This document shows, one piece after another, positions 34,501 through 46,711 of a stretch of 64,000 bases of DNA; positions within the stretch are counted from its first letter, which is position 1, and the number at the start of each line of letters is the position of its first letter. The notes below the pieces were generated by a model. It was not told where the DNA came from and did not search any database. It worked only from the letters and a program-made list of their open reading frames with translations. This DNA is from Adiantum capillus-veneris (lineage: Eukaryota; Streptophyta; Polypodiopsida; Polypodiales; Pteridaceae), in the NCBI GenBank assembly GCA_014529385.2, contig CM043950.1:68628935-68692934 (forward strand), read 5' to 3'. Position numbers and translations under genes: made by a program.

Positions 34501-35507
34501 AGCACATTGTATGTAAAGCGTGAGGGTGATGTACTTCTCATTGTGGTTCTTTATGTAGATGATTTGCTGATCACTGGACCGAATGAGAGACATATTGTTG
34601 AATTTAAGGTTGATTTGAATGCTACTTTCAAGATAAACGATTTGGGGTTGTTGCATCATTATTTGGGCATACAATTTAAGCAGTGTGATGATGGTATTGC
34701 CTTGTGTCAAAAAAGTTACATAGAGACATTGCTATGTAAGTTTGGACTTGAGGATTGCAAACCTATTGCCACTCCCATGGAAACAGGTTTGAAGTTGAGC
34801 TACATGATGCTGGTGATCCTGCTGATGTCACTCTTTACCAAACTGTTGTTGGCTGCCTCATTTATGTATGCAACAGGAGGCCGGATATTCAATTTGCAGT
34901 CTCACAGGTCAGCAGATTTATGCATAGCCCAGGGTCTTAGCATTGGCAAGCTGTCAAGAGGATTTTCCGCTACCTTAGTGGCACTTTACATCTTGGCTTG
35001 TTTTATCCCAAGGGGGGATCATTGCCGCCAGACTTACATTCTTTTTCAGACTCAAATTAGGCTGGTTGTTTTGACACGAGAGTGTCCACAAGTGGTTTTT
35101 GTTTCATGCTTGGCAGTTCATGTATATCATGGTTGAGCAAGAAGCAAACTATTGTGGCCACTTCTAGTTGTGAGGCTGAGTACAAGGCAGTCTTCATAGC
35201 TACGATTGATTGTGTATGGCTCAGATGCCTTATGGCTGATTTGGGTGTTGGACAGGACACTGCCAACACTATCTACACTGACAGTCAGAGCGCATTGGCA
35301 GTTGTGAGGAACCCAGTTTTTCATGCTCGCACAAAGCACATTGAGGTGCATTACCACTATGTCAGGGAGAGGCTCTCAACAGGAGAGATCAGCTTGGCTA
35401 ATGTGCCAACACAGGACAACCTTGCAGATCTTTTCACAAAGGAATTGTCTCATGAGAAGCTCGAAGCTTTCTGCAAAGCTTTGGGCTTGCTCCCCTTTGT
35501 GCACTGA
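31583..35507 (+). pseudogene. Old Copia Gag-Pol, decayed
   Basis: This continues the gag after the Gypsy insertion. Recognisable parts are the knuckle CHYCKANDHLIKSC (about 32086), protease with FNGGATKHIT where the active DSGA is lost, and integrase (LVHSDVYGPM, RSDRGGEY, AERKNR at about 32930-33260). The RT has YVDDLLITG at about 34550 and RNase H lies at 35120-35200. A deletion near 32750 removes the GAG-pre-integrase zinc region. Several stops and frameshifts (for example at 34067 and 34421) make it inactive. It is homologous along its length to 37859-41383. Confidence 0.88.
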
Positions 35508-35569
35508 TCATGTCCTCAGGGCATGGCACTTCCCTTTACTCATGTACCAACTCTCGTTCACCGCATCAC

Positions 35570-35582
35570 TCCAGGGGGGATT
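35570..35582 (+). other. Copia polypurine tract
   Basis: CCAGGGGGGATT lies directly before the 3' LTR. The young Copia has its complement at 37784-37795. Confidence 0.65.
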
Positions 35583-35809
35583 TGTTACCATATACATGTG
35601 GTAGTGATGTGTGTGAACACACTAGGACCGCCGGGGCATTTTTCCCCTCTTTAGGAGGTTTTTTCCCCCGTGCATTGTATATACGCCCATCACTCTAGGG
35701 CTATCTATCTTTCCATTGCACACTAAGTAACACACTCTCTATTGTGTGCCTTGACCTTCCTTCATCTTCTCCAAGCTGTGTGCATTTCTCTGCAACCCTA
35801 ATTCCAACA
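35583..35809 (+). repeat. Old Copia 3' LTR
   Basis: 227 bases, starting TGTTACCATATACATG, followed by AGAAC. Confidence 0.9.
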
Positions 35810-35940
35810 AGAACGTGTTGTTTAGGGGAGATGAAAAATGAACACGTGACATGAGCTTTTTATACATCCGACCATCAGTACAGTGTCCGTTGAAATTTTG
35901 CCATGTGGCTCGTGTCAATAACGGTCATTTTTTGACTCCT

Positions 35941-35949
35941 TATATAAAC
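35941..35949 (+). promoter_or_regulatory. Candidate TATA box of the unknown gene
   Basis: TATATAAAC lies about 465 bases before the first plausible ATG of the unrecognised gene. Function is inferred from position only. Confidence 0.3.
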
Positions 35950-36092
35950 TTGATCTTGTATTTTTTGGCGTGTTATTTTTAGTTTCTGCCGCACGACACG
36001 AGAATCCTATAAACTTAATCTTTCAATCTCTTTAGTTCTCTCACTTCAACTCTATTTTAGAGCTCTCTCCCCTTATCGATCACGCTTGTCCT

Positions 36093-36321
36093 GCACGACG
36101 CGAGGGTGGGTGCTTGCAAAGCTTGCCTCAGTGCACTATCACTCTATTTGAGTTTTACCTACATGACGCGATAGCCGTAGCCAGCAGAGTGTGGCTCATG
36201 TCTCTATCGCTCCGTTTGGGCTTTGCTTCCATGGCCTAAGCAGTGCACTGCACGAAGCGATAGGAGTTTATAGCAAGATCTTGGTTGTGGCTCTATCGCA
36301 CCGTTTTGGTCTTGCTTCCTT
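36093..36321 (+). repeat. Three imperfect 65-90 bp tandem units in a 5' leader
   Basis: Units share the pattern GCACGA(C/A)GCGA at the start and CTCTATCGC(T/A)CCGTTT near the end (36202 and 36290). They are strongly diverged and lie just upstream of the unknown gene's reading frame. Confidence 0.45.
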
Positions 36322-37556
36322 CCAACTCTTTTCAACCGAATCAGGAGTGAAGGTCGTGAAGAGATTTTAGAGGAGAGCCCAAGTGAGAAGATCTTGGTTG
36401 CTATCATGGATGGTGGTGACATGGAAGTGTACACCAAGGCATATGAAATATTCAATCCTTTGTTTGATCTTGCAGTGATGCTAGAAAAATTGAAGGAGTT
36501 TTTGTCAGAAGAATTTAAAGAGTTTGAAGAGGCAGTTGAGCGTAAGTGTTTGGTTTTGGATGGTAAGACTTATTGCCATCTAACTGAATTTACTACCAGC
36601 TCAATTGAGAAAGGCAAAGTAACAAGGAGGTTTGGAAGATTTTCTAAGAAGACCATTTATTTGTCCACCTACCATTTCTTGTCAATTACATTCAAAGCCT
36701 TGCAACCTTGTTCCAAAAGAAGTTGCCTTTCTTTTCTTTTTGTTTCTTAAAGTTGATACGCAAGGCAAGGGTGATGAAGTGAAAGACACAGACAAAGAGG
36801 GAACAAATACAAATGTTTCCACAGTCTTGCAGCTTGAGAAAAGTGAATTTCTAGAGGAGGAGGAAATTGATGCTGCAACTGAGGAGCAGAGAGTTCAAAT
36901 TCTGATGTGGCTCAATTTAGAGCTAGTACTGTCATTGATGAGCCCATAGAGGAGGTAGAGATGTCTGAGGCCTCCCTTACTGTTCCAAACCTTTCCTACT
37001 TCTATATCAATGGAAAAGAGTATATCCCTCTCCATCATATTCAATGTCTGCTTAATATGAGGGAGGACTATTGTATTGCAACCATTTCTGAAGCTTTTGA
37101 GGTGGCCAAAGATTTCATTGGCAAAGAAGAAGAGTCAAAAGAGGAGTTTTTGGCACTTGATCTTCAGATATCCAATAAATTATTTCTTCGTGCTCCTGAT
37201 GCACTTGCTCTATGCATGAAAAGAGAGAAAGAGGAGAAACCTACTCTCAAAGATGAGGATTTTGAGAAGAGACTTGTTGAGCTTGCATCTAATCTTTTGG
37301 CAGGGACTTTAAGCTAAAGGAAGTTGATAAGGATGTTGACATAAGAGAGATGACTGGATCATGCAATCTCCTTCAAGGAAAAGTCATTGCAGAGGATGAG
37401 TTGCAAAAGGTAGATTTAGTTTCACCTTGATCTCCCTTCCTAAAATCTTCATTTTTTTCAAGTTTGTTTCAATTACTCATTATTTCTTGTTTTGCAGATT
37501 GAACTCCTTGACAAAGACAATTTTCTTGGGAGAGCTAAAGGCTCAAGAGTGAAAGC

Positions 37557-37783
37557 TGTTGGAATTAGGGTTGTAGAGAAACACACACAGCTTGGAGAAG
37601 ACGAAGGAAGCTCAAGGCACACAATAGAGAGTGTGTTACTTAGTGTGCAATGGAAAGATAGATAGCCCTAGAGTGATGGGCGTATATCCAATGCACGGGG
37701 GAAAAAACCTCCTAAAGAGGGAAAAAATGCCCCGGCGGTCCTAGTGTGCTCACACACATCACTACCACATGTATATGGTAACA
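37557..37783 (-). repeat. Young Copia 3' LTR
   Basis: 227 bases. It starts TGTTGGAATTAGGG on the plus strand and ends GGTAACA. Confidence 0.95.
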
Positions 37784-37858
37784 AATCCCCCCTGGAGTGA
37801 TGCGGTGAACGAGAGCTGGCACATGAGTAAAGGGAAGTGCCATGCCCTGAGGACAGGA

Positions 37859-40800
37859 TCAGTCCACAAAGGGGAGTAAGCCCAAAGCTTTGTGGAAAGC
37901 TTCAAGCTTCTCACGAGACAATGCCTTTGTGAAAAGATCTGCAAGGTTGTCCTGTGTTGGCACATAAGCCAAGCTGATCTCTCCTGCTGAGAGCCTCTCC
38001 CTGACATAGTGGTAATGCACCTCAATGTGCTTTGTGCGAGCATGAAAAACTGGGTTCCTCGCAACTGCCAATGCGCTCTGACTGTCAGTGTAGATAGTGT
38101 TGGCAGTGTCCTGTCCAACACCCAAGGTAGCCATAAGGCGTCTGAGCCATACACACTCAACCGTAGCTGTGAAGACTGCCCTGTACTCAGCCTCACAACT
38201 CGAAGTGGCCACAGTAGGTTGCTTCTTGCTCAACCATGATATACATGAACTGCCAAGCATGAAACAAAAACCACTTGTGGACACTCGCGTGTCAAAACAA
38301 CCAGCCCAATCTGAGTCCGAAAAAGCATGTAAGTCTGGCGGCAATGATCCCCCCTTGGGATAAAACAAGCCAAGATGTAAAGTGCCACTAAGGTAGCGGA
38401 AAATTCTCTTGACAGCCTGCCAATGCTTAGACCCTAGGCTATGCATAAATCTGCTGACCTGCGAGACTGCAAACTGAATATCTGGCCTTGTGTTGCATAC
38501 ATAAATGAGGCAGCCAACAGCAGTTTGGTAAAGAGTGACATCAGCAGGATCGCCAGCATCATGTAGACTCAACTTCAAACCTGTTTCCATGGGAGTGGCA
38601 ATAGGTTTGCAATCCTCAAGTCCAAACTTACATAGCAATGTCTCTATGTAACTTTTCTGACACAAGGCAATACCACCATCACACTGCTTAAACTGTATAC
38701 CCAAGTAATGATGCAACAGCCCCAAATCTTTCATCTTGAAAGTAGCATTCAAATCAGCCTTAAATTCAGCAATATGTCTCTCATTTGGTCCACTGATCAG
38801 CAAATCATCAACATAAAGAACCACAATGAGAAATACATCATCCTCACGCTTTACATACAATGTGCTTTCTGTTGGACTGTTACGAAAGCCTCGTTTAACC
38901 AAATGAGTGTCAGCTTTCTCATACCAAGCACGAGGAGATTGCTTCAACCCATACAAAGCCTTTTTACATTTGCACACTTTGTCCTCTTGTCCTTTTATGA
39001 CAAAACCGCGAGGCTGCGTTACATAAACTTCCTCAAATATGTCACCATTCAAGAAAGCAGTAACAATGTCTGATTGATGTACATCCCAACCAAAATGAGC
39101 TGCCAATGCACATAGAAAACGTACAGTAGTCATACGACAAGTGGGAGCAAAAGTCTCTTCATAATCTATGCCTTTTTGTTGTGCATAACCCTTTGCAACA
39201 AGTCGAGCCTTATGGCGATCGATCTCACCATCCGGCTTGCGTTTCAACTTGTAAACCCACTTCGTACCAATGGCCTTTTTGCCAGGAGGCAAATCACATA
39301 AAGTCCATGTGTCATTCTCTATAAGTGCATCATATTCTGATTTCATGGCAGCAATCCAATTTTCTGAATTCTGTGCTTCATCAAAAGACAGAGGCTCCTC
39401 AACATCATGTAAACTAGACACAGCCAAAGCATAACAATCTGATGCATAAGATGCATGGCGAGAGCCTGAACGAGTACGACTAGATAAAGGTGCATCCAAT
39501 TTACTGTCACGCAAAGTGTGCACCAGCCATTTTGGCATACCTCTAGCCTGCTCATTTTTAGCCCTTTCCTCATCAAGTACATCATGTACATCTGCATCAG
39601 TAATAGGCTGTTCTAAAACATTTTCAGAAACCCCCATAGGCTGTACATTTGCCTCATTGGAACTTACATTCGTATTTCCACCACTGAAAAGAGGCAACAA
39701 AGTGTCATAAATGTCCTGTGAGCTTACATTACTGTCTCTAGTACATGACAGCAAGGGCTGAACAGAGTCTTCCACAAACACTACATCCCGTGAAACCAGA
39801 ATACGTTTTGTTTGCGGATGATACAACCTGTAACCTTTGCTTTCAGCACTATAACCAACAAAAATACATTTGACAGCCTTATCATCCAATTTTCTATGCT
39901 GCACTTGTGGCACCAAAGCATATGCCAAACAGCCAAAAACACGCATGTGCTCAATAGAAGGTTTTCTATCATGCCATGCTTCATATGGAGTAATAGACTG
40001 CAAAGCTTTCGTAGGACACCTGTTAAGTACATAAGTGGCACACATGATGGCCTCAAGCCAAAAAGAATGCGGCAAAGCTTGACTTTTGACCATACATCGT
40101 GCCATTTCCGTTAGTGACCTGTTTTTCCTCTCAGCAATACCATTTTGCTGAGGTGTATAAGGCACTGTACATTGGTGTTTTATCCCACGACTAGCCAGAA
40201 ATGCATTAAATTCATGAGACATATACTCCCCCCCTCGATCGGAACGGAGGGTGCCCATAGTACATTTTGAGACATTTTCAGCCATAGCCAAAAATTGTTT
40301 GAAGCACATAAAAACTTCGGACTTCGCTTTAAGCGGAAATACCCATGCATGCCTGGAGTAATCATCAATGAAAGTCACGAAGTACAGGTAATTGCCCAAG
40401 GACGGAGTTTGCATGGGCCCACAAACATCACTATGCACAAGCTGCAACCTGCATGTGGCCCTAACTGAACCATCCTTTGGAAACTTAGAACGTTGCATTT
40501 TACCCAGAATACAGCCTTCACAAACATGTTTGACAGGTGCTTCAAGAGGCGGCAAAGAAGCAACCATATCAGATTTCTGCAAACGCAGCAAACTGGCAAA
40601 ATTCAGATGACCAAAACGTGCATGCCAAAGTTTTGCATCTGAAATAGCCCTTGAATCTGCAACAGCATTTGCAAAATTTTGTCCACACTTGTCATACAAA
40701 GTGAGCTTATACAGCCCACGGCACAAAAGCCCAGATGCAGCAATTTCATCACCAAAACTGAGATCATGAATTGTACATCTGTCATCCACAAATTTGACTA

Positions 40801-42145
40801 CAAGTCCAAGTCTAGCAAGTGCGGATACAGACAAGAGATTCTTCTTGATCCCAGGTACATAAAGTGCATCAACAAGTGTGAAGGAACTGCCATTAGCAGC
40901 AGTGAGCACAATCTTTCCAACTCCCTGAACTGGATAAGAGGCGTTGTTGGCACAAGTGATTGAATTCCCAAGAGGGACAGACTCGAGAGAGGTAAACAAT
41001 TCACGATGTGAGGTAATGTGCTTTGTAGCACCACTGTCGAAATACCACACATGTGAATCTGCAGCAACTGACAAGCATGCATCATGGACAGTAGGATTGT
41101 AAGTGCACTCTGCGCTAAAAGCCCATTCTGCAACAACATCAGCATCACAATCTCCGTTCACAGAAGACTCAACAATGGCTGCATTTGTAGTGGAACCAGC
41201 ATTTGCAGTGGAACCACCCTCTTTCTTCTTAGCCTCTTTGGCCTTCAACTTAGGACACGACTTGATCAAGTGATCATTGGCTTTACAATAATGGCAACGC
41301 ATCTTCTTTTTGCCCTTATCACCAGAATTGCCAGACAAAGTGCTGCCACCAGAAGCATTAGGAACAGAATTTTTGCCACTCACAGCAGAACCATAAGAAG
41401 TGGCTGCATTACTGTTACCACCCTTTCTTTGAGAAGCAATAAAAGCCTATTCAACTGCACGCTGCCTAGTCCTGTTTTTTCTAGAAAGTGACTCTTGCAA
41501 CAGCAATGTGCATAATGCATCAAACTTGACAACTTCAGGATTTCCTTGGGTCATCAGTCTCCAAGTACTAGCAAAAGTCTGGTAGGAATCTGGTAAGGCA
41601 TCAAGAACAGTCTGCACAAGGGAACTGTCCGAAATGACTTCACCTGCAGAAATGAGTTGCTCATTGATATCCTTGACACTAGCAAGGAAAGTGTCCATAT
41701 CATCTTCCTCATGCATAATCTTCGACTCTAGCTCTTTACGCAGCAAAGCAATTTTTGCCTCATTGCGGCTTGCATAAAGACCTGCTAGAATATCCCAAGC
41801 CTGTTTTGCAGATTTTGCTGAACGGATGTGAGGAATAATGGTGCGCTTCACAGACAACGCAATCAATGCATGAGCCTGCGCATCCTTAACATCCCAACGA
41901 GCTTGTTCTGCCGTAGGTAAAACAACTCTAACAGCTGCAATCCTTGCAGCAAGACCTGCAACATCCTCAACATTGCCTACATCTTCAGAACCAGGACGTA
42001 CATCAATGCCCTGCACAATGTTCCAGACACCTTTTGACACAAGAACATGTTGCATCATATAAGCCCACATAGGGTAGTTGTCCCCATCCAACCTGTCCTC
42101 AGCAGCAAACATCTTGAACACATCTGTGTTGTTGTTGTCAGCCAT
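37859..42145 (-). CDS. Copia Gag-Pol polyprotein (one in-frame TAG)
   Basis: I start at MADNNNTDVFKMF (42145). A further in-frame ATG upstream lies in the leader. Gag is followed by a TAG at 41447-41449, which the older copy does not have (a His codon there). Then, in the same frame, 1174 codons follow from Met 41383: knuckle CHYCKANDHLIKSC, protease WYFDSGATKHIT, GAG-pre-integrase with HARFGHLN and CEGCILGK, and integrase (LVHSDVCGPM, RSDRGGEY, AERKNRS). The RT has ALYGLKQSPRAWY and VVLYVDDLLISG. RNase H has DSDWAGCFD and SSCEAEYRAV. All catalytic motifs are intact. The polyprotein would build the particle, copy the RNA and integrate the cDNA. Confidence 0.93.
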
Positions 42146-42483
42146 GGTAAATGCTGCACCTGATGATGAAAACTGCCCGAAAATAGGAGAAATGGAGCGG
42201 GAACAACTTGTGCTATATAGCACAAACCGTAGAAGACTATAAGGCACGTGTTATGCAGAAAACGGCACTGACAGAAAATCTGCACAAAATGACGAAATAG
42301 CCTGTGCAGTACTGCCTGTAGTGGAAACGGAGGCCGAAATGAGCCCAAATCAAAATTCTGAGTAGACCGAGCTCTCCCAAAATATTTGTCGACCTGCGAA
42401 CGCTCGCCAAAGCTCACTGAAATCGGAGAAAGTGAGCAGGCGTGTGCTGGAGCAGCTGGCGACTAAGCCCGGGAGGACGTGAC

Positions 42484-42498
42484 CTGCTCTGATACCAA
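42484..42498 (-). promoter_or_regulatory. Young Copia primer binding site
   Basis: The minus strand reads TTGGTATCAGAGCAG just inside the 5' LTR, a match to the initiator-Met tRNA 3' end. Confidence 0.9.
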
Positions 42499-42499
42499 T

Positions 42500-42726
42500 T
42501 GTTGGAATTAGGGTTGCAGAGAAACACACACAGCTTGGAGAAGACGAAGGAAGCTCAAGGCACACAATAGAGAGTGTGTTACTTAGTGTGCAATGGAAAG
42601 ATAGATAGCCCTAGAGTGATGGGCGTATATCCAATGCACGGGGGAAAAAACCTCCTAAAGAGGGAAAAAATGCCCCGGCGGTCCTAGTGTGCTCACACAC
42701 ATCACTACCACATGTATATGGTAACA
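42500..42726 (-). repeat. Young Copia 5' LTR
   Basis: The partner of 37557-37783; the only difference I see is C versus T at the 18th base. Confidence 0.95.
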
Positions 42727-43344
42727 AAAGCAATAGAGGGCACTTCAAGAAGGGATGCCTCCTTTCTCATGCACTACATGCCTATATTGGATAGTGCCAC
42801 CTTCTGTGCTTTTCACATGCAGTATTCTGAAGATCCTGAGTTGCCAATATTTGCCCTGAAGATATTTTCACGGTTTATGGGGTACACTCCCCTTCAGATC
42901 AATGCAAACAAGATCATGCTACTTGAGAGAGCTGCAGCACTTAGAATATTTGGGTATGCTGCAGGATTCAATGCCTCAAGACCACGATACTTTCTTTGCT
43001 ACTCTAGATATGCAGCAGCAGCTTAGGAGACAAATGTCAACCTTCTTGGGGGCTATAAAAGAAGAAAGTTTTTGAGATATAGGGGTGACATGCCTAGTGA
43101 TACCAAAAAAATAAAAAACTGATGTAAAACTGACAATATTTTGCATAAAAATATCTTTTTTGAATTTGGATCTCTTTAGAAAGACTCGGTACAAAGTTTC
43201 AAAGTGAAGCATTAATCTCCATTTGTGGTTGAGTAGCATGGTTGTTTGATCTCATCCCTTGTAATTGCCTCCTATAGAACCAATTGAATAATTCCTTTAG
43301 TGCATCACTCCTTCTTTGCCCCCGTTCCTTTCTCCTACATCTGA

Positions 43345-45637
43345 AAAATGAAGTCCTCGCTTGATAGTGAGATTTTTCCATTCCCTGGTTATTTCATGTT
43401 GCAAGGTCATGTAATCTCTTATTTTGGCATCAAGATGGACACTGACAAGGTCGCTGCCATTCTTCGATGGCCACATCCCAACACGGTTGAGGAGCTTCAA
43501 ATATTTTTAGGCATGGCTAGATTTTATTGACAATATATCCGTGACTATGCCAAAATCATTGTTCCTATCACGGATCAACTTAAAGCAAAAGGTAAGACCT
43601 TTTCTTGGGAAGAATCCCATAAACAAAGTTTCGAACATCTCAAGGTAGCTTTCGCCTCTGCTCCCATCCTAGCAATCATTGACCCACTTAAGTCATTTGT
43701 GGTAGAGATTGATGCTAGTGATTAATCAATTGGTGCGGCACTTCTCCAGGAGAGAAGACCTATAGCCTTTGAAAGTAAAAAGTTAGATAGAGCTCAACAA
43801 AAGTATTTTGTCTATGAAAGAGAGCTCTATGCCATAATTCACGCTTTACGAAAGTGGCGACACTATTTATATGGTGCCAAGTTTGAAGTAGTTTTGATCA
43901 GGAGAGTATCAAATGGTTTACTACTCAAGCAGACTTGAAGGGCCGTAAAGCTAGACGGGCAGAAATCCTTCAAGATTATGATTGTAAGCTACGATATCGC
44001 AAGGGGCGATGTAATGTAGTAGCGGATGCACTAAGTCGGATGCCTCAGATTAATTCACTTGCTTTCACGGAACTAAAGAGTGGATTTTTGGAGTCATTAC
44101 GTGGCAAGTGTGCACAAGATCAATCATATGCTAAAGTGTGGAGTGCAGTTTTAAAAAGGGACCCCTCAAACTCACATGTCTGTGAATAGCTAGATCAACA
44201 TGTCTCTGCATGCGCAGATAAAAACTCCAACACACAGAGCTCCACCCCTACTCAGGAAGAAGTTAAGCGATGGAAGAATTTTTCCACAAGGGTAGAGTAT
44301 GCGTGCCAAAGGACTCAAACAGTAGGTGCCAAATCTTATTTGAGTGTCACGATAGTCCAAGTGCTGGTCATCCAGGTATTCATAAGACGTATGCCTTAGT
44401 TCGACAGTAATTTTATTGGCCAGGCTTACATCATGATGTTCAAGAGTACGTACTAAATTGCCAACAGTGCCAAGTTAATAAGGTAGAGCGCCTCAAGGTA
44501 GGTGGCCTTTTACATCCTTTAGAGATTCCACAAGGTAAGTAGGAGAGTATCTCTATGGATTTTGTAGTAGGACTACCTACTACAAATTGTGGCCATGATG
44601 CCATTTGGTTAATTGTAGACCGTCTCACAAAGATGGGTCGATGTATTCCCACTAAGACTACGGTTAAAAGACTACGGTTAAGACACCAAAATTAGCACGG
44701 CTATTTGTAGAGCATATATATAAACTCTACGGTCTTCCAACTAGTATCATTAGTGACAGAGATCAAAAGTTCAATAATCGCTTCTGGAGAGCTGTGTTCC
44801 AAAAGTTGGAAACTAAACTTAATCTAAGTACGGCTGATCATCCAAAAACGGATGGTCAAACCAAAAGAGTTAATCAAGTGCTAGAGGATATGCTACAAGC
44901 GTATGTTAGCAAGCAGCAAACCACTTGGGAAGACTACTTACCTATATTGGAATTTGCTTATAATAGTTCAAAGCATGTGACTACAGGGTTTAGTCCATTT
45001 ATGCTTTTGTATGGATTTCAACCTAGATCACCCATTACGGTGGGGTTGGCTAAGGAGAAAATACAACAAGTGAAGGATTTTCTCCAAGACCATTTTGACA
45101 TGCTTTGAGTTGCTTGACAGAATGTTAAGCAAGCTCAAGATCGATATAAGAAGTACGCAGATGAGCATCGTCGTCTTGCTACTTTCGAAGAAGGAGACAA
45201 GGTTTTTCTCAAAGTCAGGAGCATTCAGAAAGTCTGAAGACGGAAAAAGTTGCTAAACTTTCACCACGCTATCGTGGACCGTTTACCATTCTCAAATGTA
45301 TAGGTCAAGTGGCCTATAAGTTAGCTCTTCTAGAGCACTCACGAGTTCATCCTGTTTTTCATGTTAGCCATTTACAAAAACAGCTAGGATAGAATGATAA
45401 TGTCATTGACACAAGTGTGTTAGTTGACCTTATCGAACCGCCAAGCATCCCTCATGAGTCCGAAAATACTTTGGATTCTCGTGAGCTTTGCACCGCACAT
45501 CATGTCAGACGACAGGTGTTGGTAAAATGGCTAGATAGACCTGAAGAAGGTTCTAGATGGGAGAATGTCTCTGCACTTAAGAAATGTTTTCCTACGTTCA
45601 TTTTCGAGGACGAAAATGATTCTCCAAGGGGGGGTAA
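43345..45637 (+). pseudogene. Chromovirus-type Gypsy Pol remnant (5'-truncated)
   Basis: In order: end of the RT domain ([27 protein letters not shown]), RNase H (VVEIDASD, then GAALLQERRPIAFESKKL; 43531-43925) and a linker with NVVADALSR. The integrase follows, with H2C2 zinc region AGHPGIHKTY and CQQCQ, and catalytic parts [17 protein letters not shown] and KTDGQTKRVN, where the Glu position reads Lys. A C-terminal chromodomain (VLVKWLDRPEEGSRWENVSAL, 45520-45590) ends near FEDEN. Several stops and frameshifts are present. The chromodomain places it among chromoviruses, which use it to target chromatin. Gag, protease and most of the RT are missing. Confidence 0.85.
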
Positions 45638-46700
45638 TGTAAGGAAATGGGTCCTATGGGCAAGGCCATCGGCACAGCCAGACAGTGTGTACGCTAGGGG
45701 GAGGCTATAAGATAGCACGGTTGGGTGGAGACTAGCACACGCATTACCACCGCCCTTTCATAGCCCTTAACACCCCAGTAAACAACATAAAAAGTGGCAC
45801 CCTACAATACGTCGGCAACTTGATATGAACTCTATATCACTCGATATCAGATGGAACAAAGGTTACTTCAAGGTATGCAGTCATCAATCCACAAAGTACA
45901 GATAACAATTGCCCTTTGGGGCTAGTAGTACCCAATACACCATTACCTTCCCTGTGAGTGTGTAATGGAATTTGCCTATTCAATTTGAGAGTAGCGGAAT
46001 TTAATGAGAGTACTTTCAAGAAATGATTTTGTGAGCATAGCGGGTAGACATAATTGAAGATAGCAACATAATTGTAGCAATTAGTTAACTTGGCATGGAC
46101 AATACTTTTGCAAGAGAGAGAATTTAGAGAACATGACAACAGTTGAGGACCGGATTTATGTGGAGCCGGTCCCCCCTCCAATAGGCATTTGTATTATGAT
46201 TTCTCCCATAAAGAGAGACATGTTACAATACATTCTTTGTGTTCCTTGTGACCTAGGTGAAGCAATGAAGATGGAAAGCTTCATGCATCACCAACATAAC
46301 ATAAACTTGAAGAAAGATTTAACTATCCCAAGCCTCAGTCCCAAGACCTCAAACACCTTCGAAGGTGGAGAGAGCTAGCAGGGAATGAGGGTAGGGAAGA
46401 GGAAGAAGAAACATTTCGTAGGAGAAAGAATTAGTTCCTCACTTATCATACTCTTGTTGCTAGCATACATAATAGCATAGTAATGAAGAAGAAGGGGATG
46501 GCAAGCTTAAGCATTGAAGCATGGCTCTTGGTTGGATTTGCACTCCATAGCCAAGAGTGTTGGTGTAGGCTCTCAACCTCTACTTGCTTGGAGAAGGAGA
46601 GGGAGTTCTTGCACTTTGCATATTACACAATGAGAGTGCTTGTGAGTGTGTGTGGGTGAGTATCCCCCTAAGCACCCCCCTAGCTTGCTTGGGTCGACCC
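45638..46700 (+). repeat. Chromovirus 3' LTR start (right end unresolved)
   Basis: A polypurine tract CCAAGGGGGGG at 45624-45634 is followed by TGTAAGGAAATGGG, the likely LTR start at 45638. No 5' partner is in the window, so the LTR length is unknown; the end given is nominal. No gene was seen in the stretch. Confidence 0.4.
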
Positions 46701-46711
46701 CCCCTTGTAGC

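Larger units (their letters stand above)
24455..35809 (+). mobile_element. Old Copia element, plus strand, split by a family A Gypsy
   Basis: LTRs at 24455-24682 and 35583-35809 start TGTTACCATATACATG and end in CA. Flanking bases are CGAAC and AGAAC, a 5-base duplication with one change. Internal sequence is homologous to the young Copia at 37557-42726 but full of stops and deletions. The family A Gypsy at 25313-31582 sits inside its gag. Confidence 0.88.
37557..42726 (-). mobile_element. Young, nearly intact Copia element
   Basis: LTRs at 37557-37783 and 42500-42726 (227 bases each) differ at one position by my reading. The perfect 5-base duplication AAAGC is at 37552-37556 and 42727-42731. 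Primer site, Gag-Pol and polypurine tract are all present. The only coding defect seen is one in-frame TAG at 41447-41449. It belongs to the same family as 24455-35809 but lies in the opposite orientation. Confidence 0.95.
36330..43075 (+). pseudogene. Unrecognised multi-exon gene, frameshifted and split by a Copia
   Basis: Coding-like sequence runs 36330-37409, then an intron 37410-37497 (GTAGAT...TTTGCAG), then 37498-37556. It resumes after the Copia at 42732 and ends at about 43075. With the 5-base duplication counted once, the frame passes through the Copia site. The first plausible Met is at 36406 (MDGGDMEVYTKAYEIFNPLF). At least four single-base frame changes are needed: near 36700, 36900, 37305 and 42920. 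The product is Glu/Lys-rich with helical parts and ends with a Gln-rich segment (DMQQQLRRQM). I recognise no domain. It could be a host pseudogene, a captured gene or an old element. Confidence 0.5.

Noticed and set aside
37557-42726. Programmed readthrough of the Gag TAG codon
   Set aside because: The older family member has a sense codon there and the bases after the stop show no known readthrough context; a point mutation is simpler.
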